From contig CM030945.1 in the NCBI GenBank assembly GCA_018136815.1, positions 780,605 to 844,604 of the forward strand: a stretch of 64,000 bases of DNA, in the 5' to 3' direction. Below the pieces are notes generated by a model that was not told where the DNA came from, did no database searches, and saw only the letters and a list, made by a program, of their open reading frames with translations. Made by a program: the position numbers and the translations under genes. Below are positions 11,143 to 22,735 of this stretch, piece after piece (the first letter of the stretch is position 1; each line of letters begins with the position of its first letter). Source of the stretch: Isochrysis galbana. Taxonomy: Eukaryota > Haptophyta > Isochrysidales > Isochrysidaceae.

Positions 11143-12843
11143 ACAGAGAGGGAGAGGGGGGGGAGCGGAGAGCGAGAGGAGGGGGACCGCATCTGGTGCA
11201 CTGTTACAGATGTCTCGCCGTTCCAGCAACTCAAACGGGCACTGGAAGTATTCTATTCAACATCTTTATACACGAGGATCGAAGGCAGTTCCTCGTTTGT
11301 GGAGAGGAAGAGAGAGAGCGAGACGAGCGAGAGGCGGCGGCGGCGACAGGACAGATCAAGGGGCTCAGCTGTACTTTAGATGAATCACAAGGAGATCTTA
11401 ACCTTTTCATTAGGAAAGGGAGCTAGCTGGAGAGACAAAGGAGGCGAGAGACCACTTAAGAAGGTGTGCGGTGTGGGTGCGCGCGGCGGTCCGAAAGGGG
11501 GCGGGCGGGCGGGCGGCACAATTGAACACCCCACGCCTCGTTGAGAATTGTACTCCTGTACGAGGAGAGCATCTTGTTGGCTAGCATCCCTAGATCCCTA
11601 GCCACATGTTACGCCCCCATCGCGGGGTAGGGGCTCATTTGCCGTCGAGGGCTACGGACCCGCAGCACTAAGGTTGCACTCACACAACAACCTATGGCGA
11701 TGGGAGAGTGTTAGAGTTTTTCTTGTTGTCCTAGCTGAATCCCAGTGCTAAGGGACGAGGGATTGTGCCATTGTGCCTCATCGACCATCGGCAACGGAGA
11801 ACGGAGGTGTGTGTGTGTGTATGGCTAGGAATGCTAGCCAATAAGGCGCAAGACGCTCTACAAGACTACACTTTCCAACAGCTGGCCTCTTCATCTTATT
11901 CAGTGGGCTACCGCGCTACCGCCACTACGCCACTACAAGGTGGTAAAAAAAATAGTCGAACGCGAACTCAACTCAAACTTTTTGACCGTTTGAACATTGA
12001 ACATAGAACATAGTCAACTACCTACTACTCCCTTGACCCATAAAGTGAACTCCGTCAAAACCCCTGAAAATTTTCCTCGGGCCGCGTAAACGCGGCGCTC
12101 ATCCAATCATCCAAGCGAAACCATGAAATGCACCCCGCGGCTGCGCTGCGAACACACCCAACTCACGGCGCGCGACAATGAAAATGAACACCCGTCAACT
12201 ACGGCGGGTTGTGGACCATTTTGGGCGTGGGAGAGAGATCTTAGGGAGTGTTGTCGGAGAAGTAAAGTAAAGTAGTACTTTACTCCCTCGGTCTCGAGTT
12301 GAAAGCGCGGGAAACGAACCGCGAAACCTCGCTTCCTCCGCCCCCCCCCCCGCCCGCTCCTCTGCGCGCTCTCCTCTTCTTTCGGCTTGTCATTCTGTGG
12401 GAGCGGAAAGAGACCAACGAGAGCGGAAGAGAAGTAAAGGTTGATTCACAGAATTATCAGAGAGAGGAGGAGGCCGGACGATGAGATGGAGAGAGCGACA
12501 GAGGAGCTGCGCGACACACCCACCCACCCACAGAGTATGTTAAGTAGTAGGGTTCTTCTCTTTTGTGTTGGCGGGTGTGTGCGTTCCCCTTTCAGAAGGG
12601 CAGTCCGGCGCGTCGAGACACTTGCTGCCACGTGATAAACTCCGCCTACTACTACCGCTTCCACGCGCGCTGCTCCTCCCGCAGGAGGAGAGAGAGAGCG
12701 AGAAGAGAGAGAGAGTCTCTTCTCCCACCACCCCCTACTACTCTCTGCCTCGTCTCCCTCTCGCTTCCCTCCCATTGTTTTCCCATCTCTTCTGGCGGCG
12801 TTTTCTTCTCTTCCCCCTCCTCCCCCCCCTCTCCCCTCCCCCA
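11139..12843. other. Intergenic region, no gene recognised
   Basis: Unique-looking sequence at 11460-12290 with only short frames. It is followed by a purine/pyrimidine-rich 5' region (12660-12840) leading to the large Sfi1-like gene, whose CT-rich part is probably its leader. Nothing else could be supported. Confidence 0.4.
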
Positions 12844-15800
12844 ATGGACTCCGAGGCAGAAGCAGACGGGCTGGCAGAGCTCGAGCTCACGATCCAGATG
12901 ACTCGCTGGCTGGTCGAGCGTGGCGGCACACATCGAGCGCTCCACGGAGGGGCATCTACCCCCCCTCCCCCCTCCCCCCCTTCTTCCCTCTCTTCCCACA
13001 GAGGCCTCTCACAGGCCGAGCCGCCCTCCGCCTCCGCACAACCCTCGAGCGCCGCCTCCGCAGGCTGCTCGCGTGCTGGAGGGAGGGCCGGAAGCTGCGC
13101 GCTCTGCTACGACTCCGAGCGCACGCCGCGCACGAGCGCCTCCGCCGCATACATCACGCGGCGAACGCGATCCAGCGGTGCGCTCGGCGCGCAGCCGACG
13201 GGAGGCGGCAGATGGCCGTGCTTCGTGCTGCTTTCCAGCAGCTCGAGCGAGCGTGCAGGGAGGCTCGTAGCGCGCGCAGCGCTCGCGCTGCTGGCCTCGC
13301 ACTGGAGCTCCAACATCGGGTGGCGCAGTGGCACACCGCGACCGCACGCTCGCTGGCGTTGCGGCAAGCGGTGCTGTCTGTGGATGGGGCGTGGGCCCGC
13401 CGCAGGCTCACCTGGGCTATCGCCCACTTCTCTCGGCATGCACAACTGTGTCTGACTCGTCTGGATGCGCGACTGGCAGTGGATGGCGCACGGGTAAGGA
13501 CGCGGAGACAAAGGCTGAGCACGGCATTGGCGGTGCTGAGTGTGCACGCGCTCCGTCGGCCGCACTCGTTGGGGACTGCAGCCGAGCGCCAATGCCGACG
13601 CTGCTTGCTCTCTCGCGCCCTTAATCGCTTCGCCGCGCACGCCTGTGGTGCATACGGAGTTGCCCAGGCGTCCGCCATCATCTCCACCCGCCGGTCACGT
13701 CGCAAATACGCCCACTCATTCGGCAAATTCTTAGAGTGGGTGGCGCGGCGGCTCGATGACAGGCGCCTGCACCTCGCCAGTGGCGAGGCAGCGGCGACCA
13801 ACGCAGCCATGCGCGCTATGGCGGCATTCGCCGCTGTGCATTGCGCGCAACGACGCACGCGTCTTGCCATGGCTCGTGCAGATGCCTTCTTCTCTCGGCG
13901 ATTGAGTGCTGCTAGTGTCGAGAAGTGGCGTGTGCAGTGCAGCCATCGCACCCACCGGCATCTGGTTGCCACTGCCTCCGCCCACCTCGCCCGCCTGCAA
14001 GCAAGCTCGGCTATGCGTCAGTGGTGCCATCGTTGCCCGCCGCGCCGTCCCACTGTCTCAATTCTCAGTGAAGAGACATTTGTGCCCGGCTCGCTTCGCG
14101 CGGGTGTACTGCTCAGCTCGACCCACAGACGATCCATTCATGCCGCAGTGCGCAGCCCTCTCCAAGGCTCGCGCATCACATGGTTCGATCCGCGCGCCCT
14201 GGCCTGGATCTTCTCAGCGTTCGGTCAACCTGGAGTCGCACACGTCAAGGAAGAGCTCCCGGGCGATTCGCGAACAGATGATGCTGATTCTCGTTTCCAA
14301 CACTCCAGTTTGTACCGCAGCCCCACCGCCTTCCTCGCGCGATCAGACAGTCATGCAATACTGCGGCCGCGGGGGATGCCCAACGAAGCTGCAGCGGCGG
14401 ATGCTATGACTCGGACGAGGCAGCGGCTCTGCCTACGGCGCTGGCGGACTTGGCAGCTGTACCAGCTGCGCCTACGCAGCAGCGCGGCCGCCGCCTCGGC
14501 TGTTCCTCGCCGCCGCTGGCGCGAGCTGGCCTCGGCTATGGGCCGTTGGCGCTTGACCGCGGTGCTTCGTGCAAACACCATCCGCGAGGCCTCGCGCCTC
14601 TCTTCACTTGCGTTGCACATGCACCTGCGAGCCGTGCTGAAGAAGGGGCTTTCGGCGCTGAGGGCCGCAGTGACGCGTGCACACCGGGGTGAACTCCAGA
14701 GATTCCGCAGGGCGTTTGATGCCGCCGCAGCGTCTGCGTCAACCGTCGAGAGCATGGCAGGGACGAGGGGAGGGCTTAAGGACAGCATGGTGGCATTCCT
14801 TGAAAATGGGCGGCGCTCCTCGGATGCGGAAGGTAGCTCGTGCCGCACGCATCTCGCCCCATCAAGAGATGGTAACGTGGTGGCCTCAGGTGCCCACGAA
14901 GGTGACCCGCTTGTAACCAGCGGTGCGGCCGCGACCGCCATGGTGCAAGCCGCCGCCTTGGCTGCTGCAACCCGACGAGCAGCGGCCCTCTCACACCGTT
15001 CGCTGAGGCGGGAGACGCAGCGCATCGTCATTCGCGCGTGGCGAACTGTCGCTCGCGTGCAGGCTGCCGACCGCCTCAGGGAATCGCTCACGGCAAAACG
15101 TTCCGCAGTGGCGCAATGGAGGTGCAGGACGAGGGCAGCGCGTGGAGCGCTTCGTGCACATTGGCTGCGGACGCGCAAGATCTTCCTGTGGGCGTGGCGC
15201 CGCAAGGCTCGGCGCCGCAGGCGCGAGCAGTGCGCATTGGCGCTCGCCCTTGATCACCAGCGTGACCAGTGGAAGCGCCGATTCTTGCTGAGATGGCAGG
15301 GGCAAATTTGCAGCATCCTCGCCCTTAGGCTTGCCGCCACCGCGATCGCCGATTCGATGTGCGCCACTCGCCTTGCGGCCGGATGGAAGGCTTGGATTGC
15401 CTCGGCGGCGGTGGCGACTGCTGAGCAAGGCCGCCGCCGCTCTGCCTGTGATGAGTGCGCACGGCGCATGCACTTCAAGCTTCATGCACGATGGACAACC
15501 TGGCGATCGTTCACAGCGGAACGTGCGAACTGGCTCAAAGTGCTCGTCGTTGCCACGTGCAAATTCGACGAGGCGCTTGGTCAGCAGAGGCTCTTGGCAT
15601 TGCACGCGTGGCAGACCACCCTAGTTGCTCACGACCTTGCTGGGCGGCGACGCCGCTTGGCATGTCAGGCCCATCAGCGCCTCTGCTTCAGCCGCTTGCG
15701 TGAATTCATCCGCAACGATGCGCGGTGCACTGCTCGAAAAGCTCGGCTGGAGGCTGCGTCTCGCACCGCCATCTCGCGCCGATTCCTTCGAGCTCTTGCG

Positions 15801-17969
15801 GCGGCACTTCCGCCCTTTGCTGCCGCTCCAGCGTCGCGTCGGGCTGCGTGCCACTTCAGTCAACGTGCTGTGCGACATGCCATGGCAATGCTCTTGCGAA
15901 ACACTGTGGCCCGCCTGACGCACAACAGGTTGCGGCTCGCTCCTGCGCGCTCTTTCGAGCGCTCTCACGCGCTCCGTCGGGTGATCCGCCACCTTTCTCG
16001 CCACTCCGCCAGCCGAGCGCGCGAGGTGGCCGAATGCGCAGCCTGCCGGCGCCATGGCCTTGCGGTAGCGGTGTGCACGTGGCGCTGCCGGGCGGCGGCA
16101 GATCTCAAGCAGCAGGCTCGAACACTACGAGCTCAGCACCATGCCTCGAGGTCGGCCATGGCTGCAGCTCTGCGACAAATGGCAGCGCGGGCGGCGTTTG
16201 CGGCAGAGTCACTGTGGCGTTCGCGAGAGCGCCTTCAAGAGGCTGGCAAACGGATGGCGAAGGCCGCATCGGCTGCGGTGGTGGAGCTTGGAGGCTATTC
16301 GCATTGGCCCGAGAGGGGCATGCCGTCCCCGCGTTTCAATGATCCCCCCAACTCGTCATTCCAAGGAACGGAATCCAAGCGTGCGAAAGCACGGAGTGAA
16401 GAGAGTTCGCAGATGGACGGCGCGGGCATGGCCGCTGGCCGCAGCGAAGCAGATGGGCACGGGCCAATGGGCGAGACTTGCTATGGAGAGACGGGGCACC
16501 TAACGCATCTCGAATGGGGCGAGGACAGAACGAAGGAACTCCCAGCGCTTGGAGCCATCGCTGGGCTAGAGATGCCTGATGCGACCGTGGTGCAGGTAGA
16601 AGTCGCGTCTGCAAAGCAGTCCGCTTGTTGCTCCATTGACTCAGCTAGTCCCTACACCTCTGGCGACGAATGTACACATGGTCATGCTCGAGAGCGGGCC
16701 TGGCACGCCGTTCCTCAGTCCGAGACCGAACAAACCCGTGCTGCTGGCGTAGAGGTGGAGGTTGTCTCTCCGGCACGCTCGTACGTCGGCAGCGACACGA
16801 GCAAAGATTCCACGTCTTCCGGGAAGGATCGAGAGCCACATCAAGCGCACGCTGCAAGTGCTCCGGTGTTGGGCGCTGCCGTGAGACTCGCGGAAATTGG
16901 CGATCCCACACGTGCGGCAACACCTCCGTCGCCTTCATCACAGTCCTCAGAGGCCATCTCGCCCATCTTCGAAGCCGGCCACAATTCGATCCCGATTCCT
17001 ATCCGGCCACCTGCACTGCAGCCATTGCCACCGTCCATATTCGGTTCCCCACGCTCACGTGCTCGAACGTCCCCGCCTGCGCCCCACTCCACTACCATGC
17101 CGCAGACGCCAGTACGAGTTCCATACCAAGCTGTGATATACACCAGCCTCGACTTTTCCTCTCCTGGCGTGCCTCCTCTGTCAGCCAGTCATGCGGTGCC
17201 TTTGCAGGATCAGCCACCGCTTCCGGTTGACAGCCGCGCAGGGTATCTGCCGATGCCCGAACCCTTAGTGCAACAGGCGTCCCCTTCCGCCGCAACCCCG
17301 TTGGAGCCTCTAGATAGTATCGGTTGCGAATCTTCCGATTTGCCCAGCTGTAGAGATGAGCTCTCTTGTCGTATTCGGCGTTCGAATGGCCGGGACGGCA
17401 CCAGAAGCTCATTCAACCAATCCCCTCCAGCTGCGGCTCTCGCCTTTCAAAAGCAAAGCCACCCCGGCAACGACATCAGCCACTCTAATTCTGGTTTGCC
17501 CTCGACCACCATGTCGCTGGATTTGGAGTTTGAAGCATGGGTCGCACAGCGCACCCCCCAAAGCACAGAAGCCGTTCAAGGGAGGTGTACCGCCACGTCG
17601 GCAGAGCTTCTCAGAAGGCAAGGACACGCCTCCGCAGGACTAGCCGACAAAAGGGGCGATCTGTCCACTAGCAGCTCGAACTCCGTCAAGTCTACCACCA
17701 CCTCTGCCGCGGCTGTCCACGGTCCTAAGTCTCCTCTAGACACGCAGTTCGCCGTTTGGGTGGCGTCTGTTTCCCGCACGACTCCCATCGCGCACGTTGG
17801 TGGCAGCGCAGATGAGGAAGTGACACCTCCGTTTTTCTCGGCCGGATCCTCTAGCGACCCTGTATGGTACCGGGCCGGAAGCGTTTGTCGTGGCTCAAGT
17901 GTTGCTACAGGTGCGCGCCGTAGCCTCTACTATGGAGAAGAGAGCGATAACAACTCGAAGTGGTGGTAA
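12844..17969 (+). CDS. Sfi1-like centrin-binding repeat protein, about 1690 aa
   Basis: The start ATGGACTCC at 12844 follows a CT-rich leader. A short first exon (to about 12951) is joined to 13002 after a pyrimidine-rich stretch ending CCCACAG. The donor is uncertain: GC at 12952 or GT at 12913 both keep phase. Exon 2 is one open frame to 17969. Residues about 30-1150 are Arg/Ala/Trp-rich helices with recurrent spaced Trp, as in LLACWREGRKLRALLRLR, AVAQWRCR, FLWAWRRKARRRRRE, FLLRWQGQ and ALHAWQTTL. This is the hallmark of Sfi1-type repeats, which bind centrin along a filament at basal bodies and centrosomes. The last roughly 500 residues are Ser/Pro-rich and probably disordered, with two copies of an LDxxFxxWVA motif near 17515 and 17730. 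The family is inferred from pattern, not an exact repeat match. Confidence 0.74.
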
Positions 17970-18088
17970 GGCCATCTCGTCGCACCAAAACTTCGAACGG
18001 CTTTGCTGCTAGGTTATTTGCCCGCGGTTGTGTACTGGCTGTGCGGTCTAGTTGCCAGATTACATCGGTGATCGTGGACGCAAGACTG
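17970..18088. other. 3' flank of the Sfi1-like gene
   Basis: Short spacer between the stop codon and the LINE target site; likely holds the 3' UTR. No clear polyadenylation motif. Confidence 0.4.
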
Positions 18089-18429
18089 AGACTTGGCTAT
18101 AATAATAATAAAAAACATCTGAAGATTCTGGGCTACACACCTACTGAACTAGGACATTCTCCTGTCACTATTGACATCGCCCTTCTCTTCCCTTTCCTCC
18201 ACCCCCTCCCCTTCCCCCCGTCTTTCCTTTGTCGTCGGTATCCGGGGTTCGGCCCAGGTACACTACCTTGGGCCTGGTTCAGAGTGTGGGTTCCGGGCAG
18301 GCCTGTTGTTTGTGTTGTCGTGGTCCGTTAGCCGGTGGAGTCCGAGCTGTTGCGTCCTTCCCTCACGTGACCATCGCCGGTGCGTCCCCGTGTGTGGTGC
18401 GTGTTCGCCTAGCTCCGGTGGGGTCCGTC

Positions 18430-21074
18430 CTAGAGGTGTTCCGTCTCGGGTCCCCCGGCTATTATGTAAGCCACTCCCAATGAGTTGGCTAATGCTTGGA
18501 TCTCCAGACTAGGTTCTAGGTTGCCTTTTGTTCCTAATGTGAAAATCGGGTGTATATCTTTCGTGTCGATCCTTTTTTTCGGCTGTCTGCCCATGCCCGC
18601 TTGGGCGGTCCTAGCCGAGTCCGTTGTGTTCGCAAAGAGTAGAGCCTTACTTAGTGTTGTGTATCTGTCCAATGTTCTTATCAGCACCGATTCTTCCGAG
18701 AATTCGATACCATCGTAGTGTATTCTGTAGAAGTCTGTTATGATGTATCTCCATGCAAGAGTGTATAGTATGGTATGTGATCTTGGTGATTCGCCCCCGG
18801 GGTGCATGAAAAGGTTATCGATGATGACCTCCTCTCTGCTTCTATCTTTCCTGGGTACAAATCGCGCGAGCTTGTCGAGCGTCTCTAGTATTTTGACTAT
18901 TCTCGGGCATTCGCCCAGATGAGTGGAGGACTCATATTCCGCCTTGCACATGCGGCACGTTTTGTCTCTATCTGCGAAGCGGTTGTAGGTGCCTATCCGT
19001 CGGTGGGTGAGATGTTTGAAGTGGAGGTGCGTGTCCCTCGTTGTCATCAGCGGGGAAGTGTATAGTGTGGCCAAGTGCTCCCAGGTGTTTTCGGGTATCG
19101 GTAAACGTTGCGCCCAATTTTCGGGGCCCGTTAGGCGTCTGCGTTTGCCGTCTGTTTGTTGTAGTGCTCGCGTTAGCTGATCCACTCCCATTTCGTCCAG
19201 TGGCGTGCTCCCGTCAAGTGTATACTCGTCCGCCAGGGGGTACTCGAGCCTCTTGTTGGATTTGTATCCTTCCCCCCATTTTGCCGGTTGGGAGGGGTCC
19301 AAATGTGCGGGGGCGTTGGTTAGCCTTTCGCCTATTATGGGTGTACCCAGGTATGAAAGCTCTGCTTCGTGCCATATGCCTTTGGATTCGACAAAGTAGT
19401 TGCCGTCTCGGCTTATGTGTATTCTCGTGTGGGTTTCTTTGGGGTCTTTGTGCTCCTCGATCTCTCTTTGGGGTGTCGTGGTTTCTCTTTCCGTTGGGTT
19501 TGTTAGCGCCGCTAACATCTCCACGGCGTGGTTCACTACTGTGTCCCATGTCCCTAAGAATTTGTCTCTCGGGATATATTCTCCCTGAAAGTGTATGTAT
19601 GTATCATTGTTTTTGAGGTATTGTGAGCACTCCTCTTTGCTGTAGGGCGTTGATGCGTCGTAGTCTCTGAATACATTATGCACGGCGTTGCACTCTAACT
19701 TGTTCCATAACTTCGTCCACGTGGGGTTTAGCTTGGGGCCTGGGTGCGTCGGGCTTCCCCACACGGGTTGCGAGAGTATTCCTTCTCTACTGGCCTTTAG
19801 GGGCGTGAGTTTGAGTTTGCGCGCGTTGCTTAGCGCTTGCTTCCAGAAGCTTGGGAGTTTGCTCGTTCCCGTTATCCCGTCCGTCAGCTTGTTTGTAGGT
19901 ATCGTCGAGAGGACCGCCGCTCTTCCTAGATTCGTTCGGCAGAACCAAGCGTCGAGCACTTGTTTCCACTGCGCTTGTCGGGCGTCCAAATAGTTGAGTA
20001 TCCATTTGGCTTGGAGTGCCTTGGTGTGGTTGTCCCAATCCAGCAGTCCCAGACCCAGGTGCGGTCCGTCTTTAGAGGCGTTCTTCACTGGAATTTCTGG
20101 GTGCTTTATCCACTGTAGTTTACGTCCGGTTCGCGCGTTCGTCCACATAATCTTGTCGACTGACCTCTTAACCGTTGCGTGGAACGACCTTGGGGCCGCC
20201 AGCGTTTGTAACCAGTATCTGGGGATGGAGTAGATGAGAAAGTTGGCCACTTTCGTTCTGCCGTGTATAGATAGGTTGCTCGTGATCGGAGCGTAAATGG
20301 TAGTCTTTTTTTCTATTTTGTCGGCCAGTTTTCGCCAGAAACTTTTTATGGCCTGGGGCCCTCCTAGTGGGACTCCTAAGATAGTTGCGTATTCGTTTCT
20401 TTTCAGCCATCTGTATCTCTGGAATCTGGTGGGTGGGCGTTTTCTCTTCATAGACCCCATCCTCAGTCCTTCGAATTTTTGATCGTTAGGTTTACCGCAG
20501 GAGGCCGCCGCATATCTCTCTACCCATTTTAGAGAGCGCTCCAGGCTGTCGTAGTCCGCCGCTAGGAGTTGAGTGTCGTCGGCGAATTGACTTATTTTGA
20601 GTTCAGCTCCGTTGATCTTGATGCCCTCTATGTCGTCGTCTTCGTTAATCGCCCGGGTGAGTGCTTCCGCCGTCAGTAGGAAAGCTAGTGGCGACAGCGG
20701 GCACCCTTGAGGGACTCCGCTCGACACGTTGAAAGGGAAACTTCTGCCTCCGTTGGATTTGATGTATCTAATGGGTTTAGCCCCGGCGTTCGTGAGTGAT
20801 TTCGCGTATCTCCTGAAGTTCTCTCCGAATTTTAGTTTTTCGAGTACTATATGATAGAATTCCCAGTTCACTCTGTCGAATGCTTTCTCCCAATCTAGTG
20901 CCAACAAGAGTCCTGGCTCACCCGTTTCGTCCAGGTACGCGTGCGTTAGTTGTAAGAGGTGGGTGGCTTCGCCTATGAGGCGTTTCGGGACGAAACCAAG
21001 TTGGTCCTTCGAGATTATGTTTCCGATTACCTTTTTCAATCTGTTTGTAAGTATTTTGGCTAGAATTTTATAGT
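18430..21074 (-). pseudogene. LINE ORF2: reverse transcriptase with C-terminal zinc knuckle (5' part displaced)
   Basis: A long uninterrupted minus-strand frame. RT motifs in order: KILTNRLKKVI and QLGFVPKRLIGEA (RT 1-2 region), LLLALDWEKAFDRV (motif A), SSGVPQGCPLSPLAF (motif B) and ISQFADDTQLL (motif C, FADD). Then come a thumb-like region and a C-terminal CRMCKAEYESSTHLGECP zinc knuckle, as in L1-like and other APE-type LINEs. The preceding residues (YKKGDTRDPRNYRPITLLQ) lie at 22015-22100, separated by the family A insertion. The frame through that insertion is accidental. The upstream endonuclease is absent from the window, so this copy cannot be autonomous. Confidence 0.93.
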
Positions 21075-21094
21075 CGCTCTGTAGTAGCGTAATA

Positions 21095-22014
21095 ATAAAA
21101 CAACTGAGCGTTAGTACCACTACTCCCACTAGCCCGGTACTATCACGACACCCCTCAGCGCACTTGCCCGCACGCCTTGAAGTGATGGCACAGACACATA
21201 CACATATGCATCCCTTCAAATCTCCCCCCTCGCAAACCCCCGGCTCCCATTATAACTCCCCACAAGTTACAATGAGGGAAAACCCATTGAGGCGGACCGG
21301 TCGACGCCGGCCGACTCTCCGGGGAAAAACACCGGGGGGGGGGGGGGAGGGACCTCTCGTCGTGAAGCAGAACGGCCCTTACAGCTCGCGCCGCGAGCAG
21401 TCCTCGAAGAAATAAATGACTGCGCCCCCCGATACCTGCCACAGGGACGTCTTGAGCCACTCCCTTCTTCTCGCCCCTCCTGTCGCCAGCCGCCCCCCTT
21501 CGCCCGTTTGCTAACGCAAACGGGGCCCGTTTCTTACCGCACTCCATCGGGGGGGGCGCAAATTCCCCCCTCTCCCTCTCTCCATTCTCCTCCGCCCCTC
21601 TCCCTGCGGCGCGTCGCCATGCGGCGCGCCACGGCCTGCTCTCAGAGGGCCTTTGGGGGCTCCCAGAGGGCCAGCAAGGGCAGCTCAGGGGGCAGTGGAG
21701 GCTGGGGCTCAGCCCCTGGCCCCCCCTGCCTCTCCCACGCTTGCCACGCTGGCCATTGGAGCCTCCCAGTGGCCTCTGTATGCCTGGCGACCAGGGGAGG
21801 GGGGGGAGTCAGCTCGAGGGCAGGCCCATGCTGGGCGTGGGAGTGCGAGTCTCGGCCCGCGCCCACTAGGGGTCTGGGCCAGAGTGTTGATTGCCCAGCC
21901 CCTGCCAAAGGGCAGGGGCTGGGGTTGATTGTACGGGCCCACCCCGGGGGGTGTCCGCGATGGAGAGAGGGGGGCGCGAGGCCCCCATTGACCCCCACTT
22001 ATAAAAGTAGGTTG
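21095..22014 (-). mobile_element. Family A non-autonomous retroposon, copy 1 (920 bp)
   Basis: Flanked by the 20-bp TSD CGCTCTGTAGTAGCGTAATA at 21075-21094 and 22015-22034, inserted inside LINE ORF2. Minus-sense 5' end: hairpin, then GGTCAATGGGGGCC; 3' end: CTAACGCTCAGTTGTTTTAT. Nearly identical to 37999-38938 (opposite strand), so both are young. It carries two strong internal hairpins (see findings) and no recognisable protein. The 3' end resembles the LINE tail, which suggests LINE-driven mobilisation. Confidence 0.92.
21994..22011 (-). other. 5'-terminal hairpin of family A copy 1
   Basis: Stem CCTACTT/AAGTGGG (one U.G), loop TTAT, starting a few nt from the TSD; ATG follows after GGTCA. 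Confidence 0.75.
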
Positions 22015-22104
22015 CGCTCTGTAGTAGCGTAATAGGTCTATAGTTTCTGGGGTCTCGTGTGTCCCCTTTTTTGTATAGGAGGATTATGTCTCCTTCCCTC
22101 ATAG
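22015..22104 (-). pseudogene. Displaced 5' piece of LINE ORF2
   Basis: The minus frame encodes GDIILLYKKGDTRDPRNYRP then ITLLQS, the RT segment that directly precedes the ORF2 part ending at 21074. It proves that the family A element split one reading frame. Confidence 0.88.
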
Positions 22105-22735
22105 ATACGAACTAACTTTATAGTTAGACGCCATGGAGCGCGCCGCCGCTCCCCACCTCTCCTTCGGGTCCCCCGCCGCCGGGACCCCCCCGGCACCCAT
22201 GGAGCTGTCGCAGGCGAAGCGACCGCGTCCGCCCGCAGAGGCCGAGCAGGTGAGCGCGACCCCGGTCGCGCCGCACGGCCCGTGGCCTCGGCCACACCAG
22301 CCACTGCAGCCATGCTGGCCCTCCCCATGGAGGGTCACAAGCTGTAGAACACAGAGGACCAGCACCACACAAGACGAACAATACAGCCACCAGGCATGCC
22401 TTATGGCAGAGGCCTCTCCCACCCTAGGGACGGCCGCGCTGCCCCGGCGGCGCGGCCCGAGACCGGGTGGCCCTTATGGGCACAAATCCAAAACCAACAG
22501 CAGAACGCACAATGGCACTGACCCCTCAACACCACAACACATGACCACACAGAAAGGAAGCTGCTTGGGTGCGTCTAGGGGCGCACATCACACTCCCCCG
22601 CCACACGCTCGATTGGACCCACCCATGGCCTCACATACCCCGACCTCCCCTGCCACTCAGGAGCCGCCCTCAGATGAGGAGCAAGGCTACACTGAGTCGG
22701 ACGCAACATACGAGCTGTCCTTTCACCAGGAGGCC
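22105..22735 (+). mobile_element. Oppositely oriented LINE 5' fragment (hairpin plus ORF1 start)
   Basis: Plus-strand hairpin at 22112-22127, then an ORF from ATG 22133 (MERAAAPHLSFGSPAAG...). It is closely similar to the ORF1 start at 58287 for about 190 codons, up to TYELSFHQ. There it stops abruptly at about 22735 and joins the minus-strand ORF1. No TSD was found. A 5'-inverted insertion or recombination between LINE copies is likely. Confidence 0.75.
22112..22127 (+). other. 5'-terminal retroelement hairpin
   Basis: Stem CTAACT/AGTTAG, loop TTAT, followed by ACGCC and ATGGAGCGCGCC at 22133. Confidence 0.7.

Noticed and set aside
10512..11426. Long frames of Leu-Ser or Arg-Glu through the GA repeat
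   Set aside because: Pure dinucleotide repeat leaves frames open on both strands; only the lipase exon next to it has motifs.
12565..13455. Plus frame of about 296 aa starting before 12844 and running past 13002
   Set aside because: Past 13002 the Trp-repeat signal is in another frame; a short intron explains the switch better.
21508..22032. Antisense frames in family A (Trp/Gly/Pro-rich, 90-170 aa)
   Set aside because: Also present in several frames of the second copy with frame-changing indels, so protein selection is unlikely.
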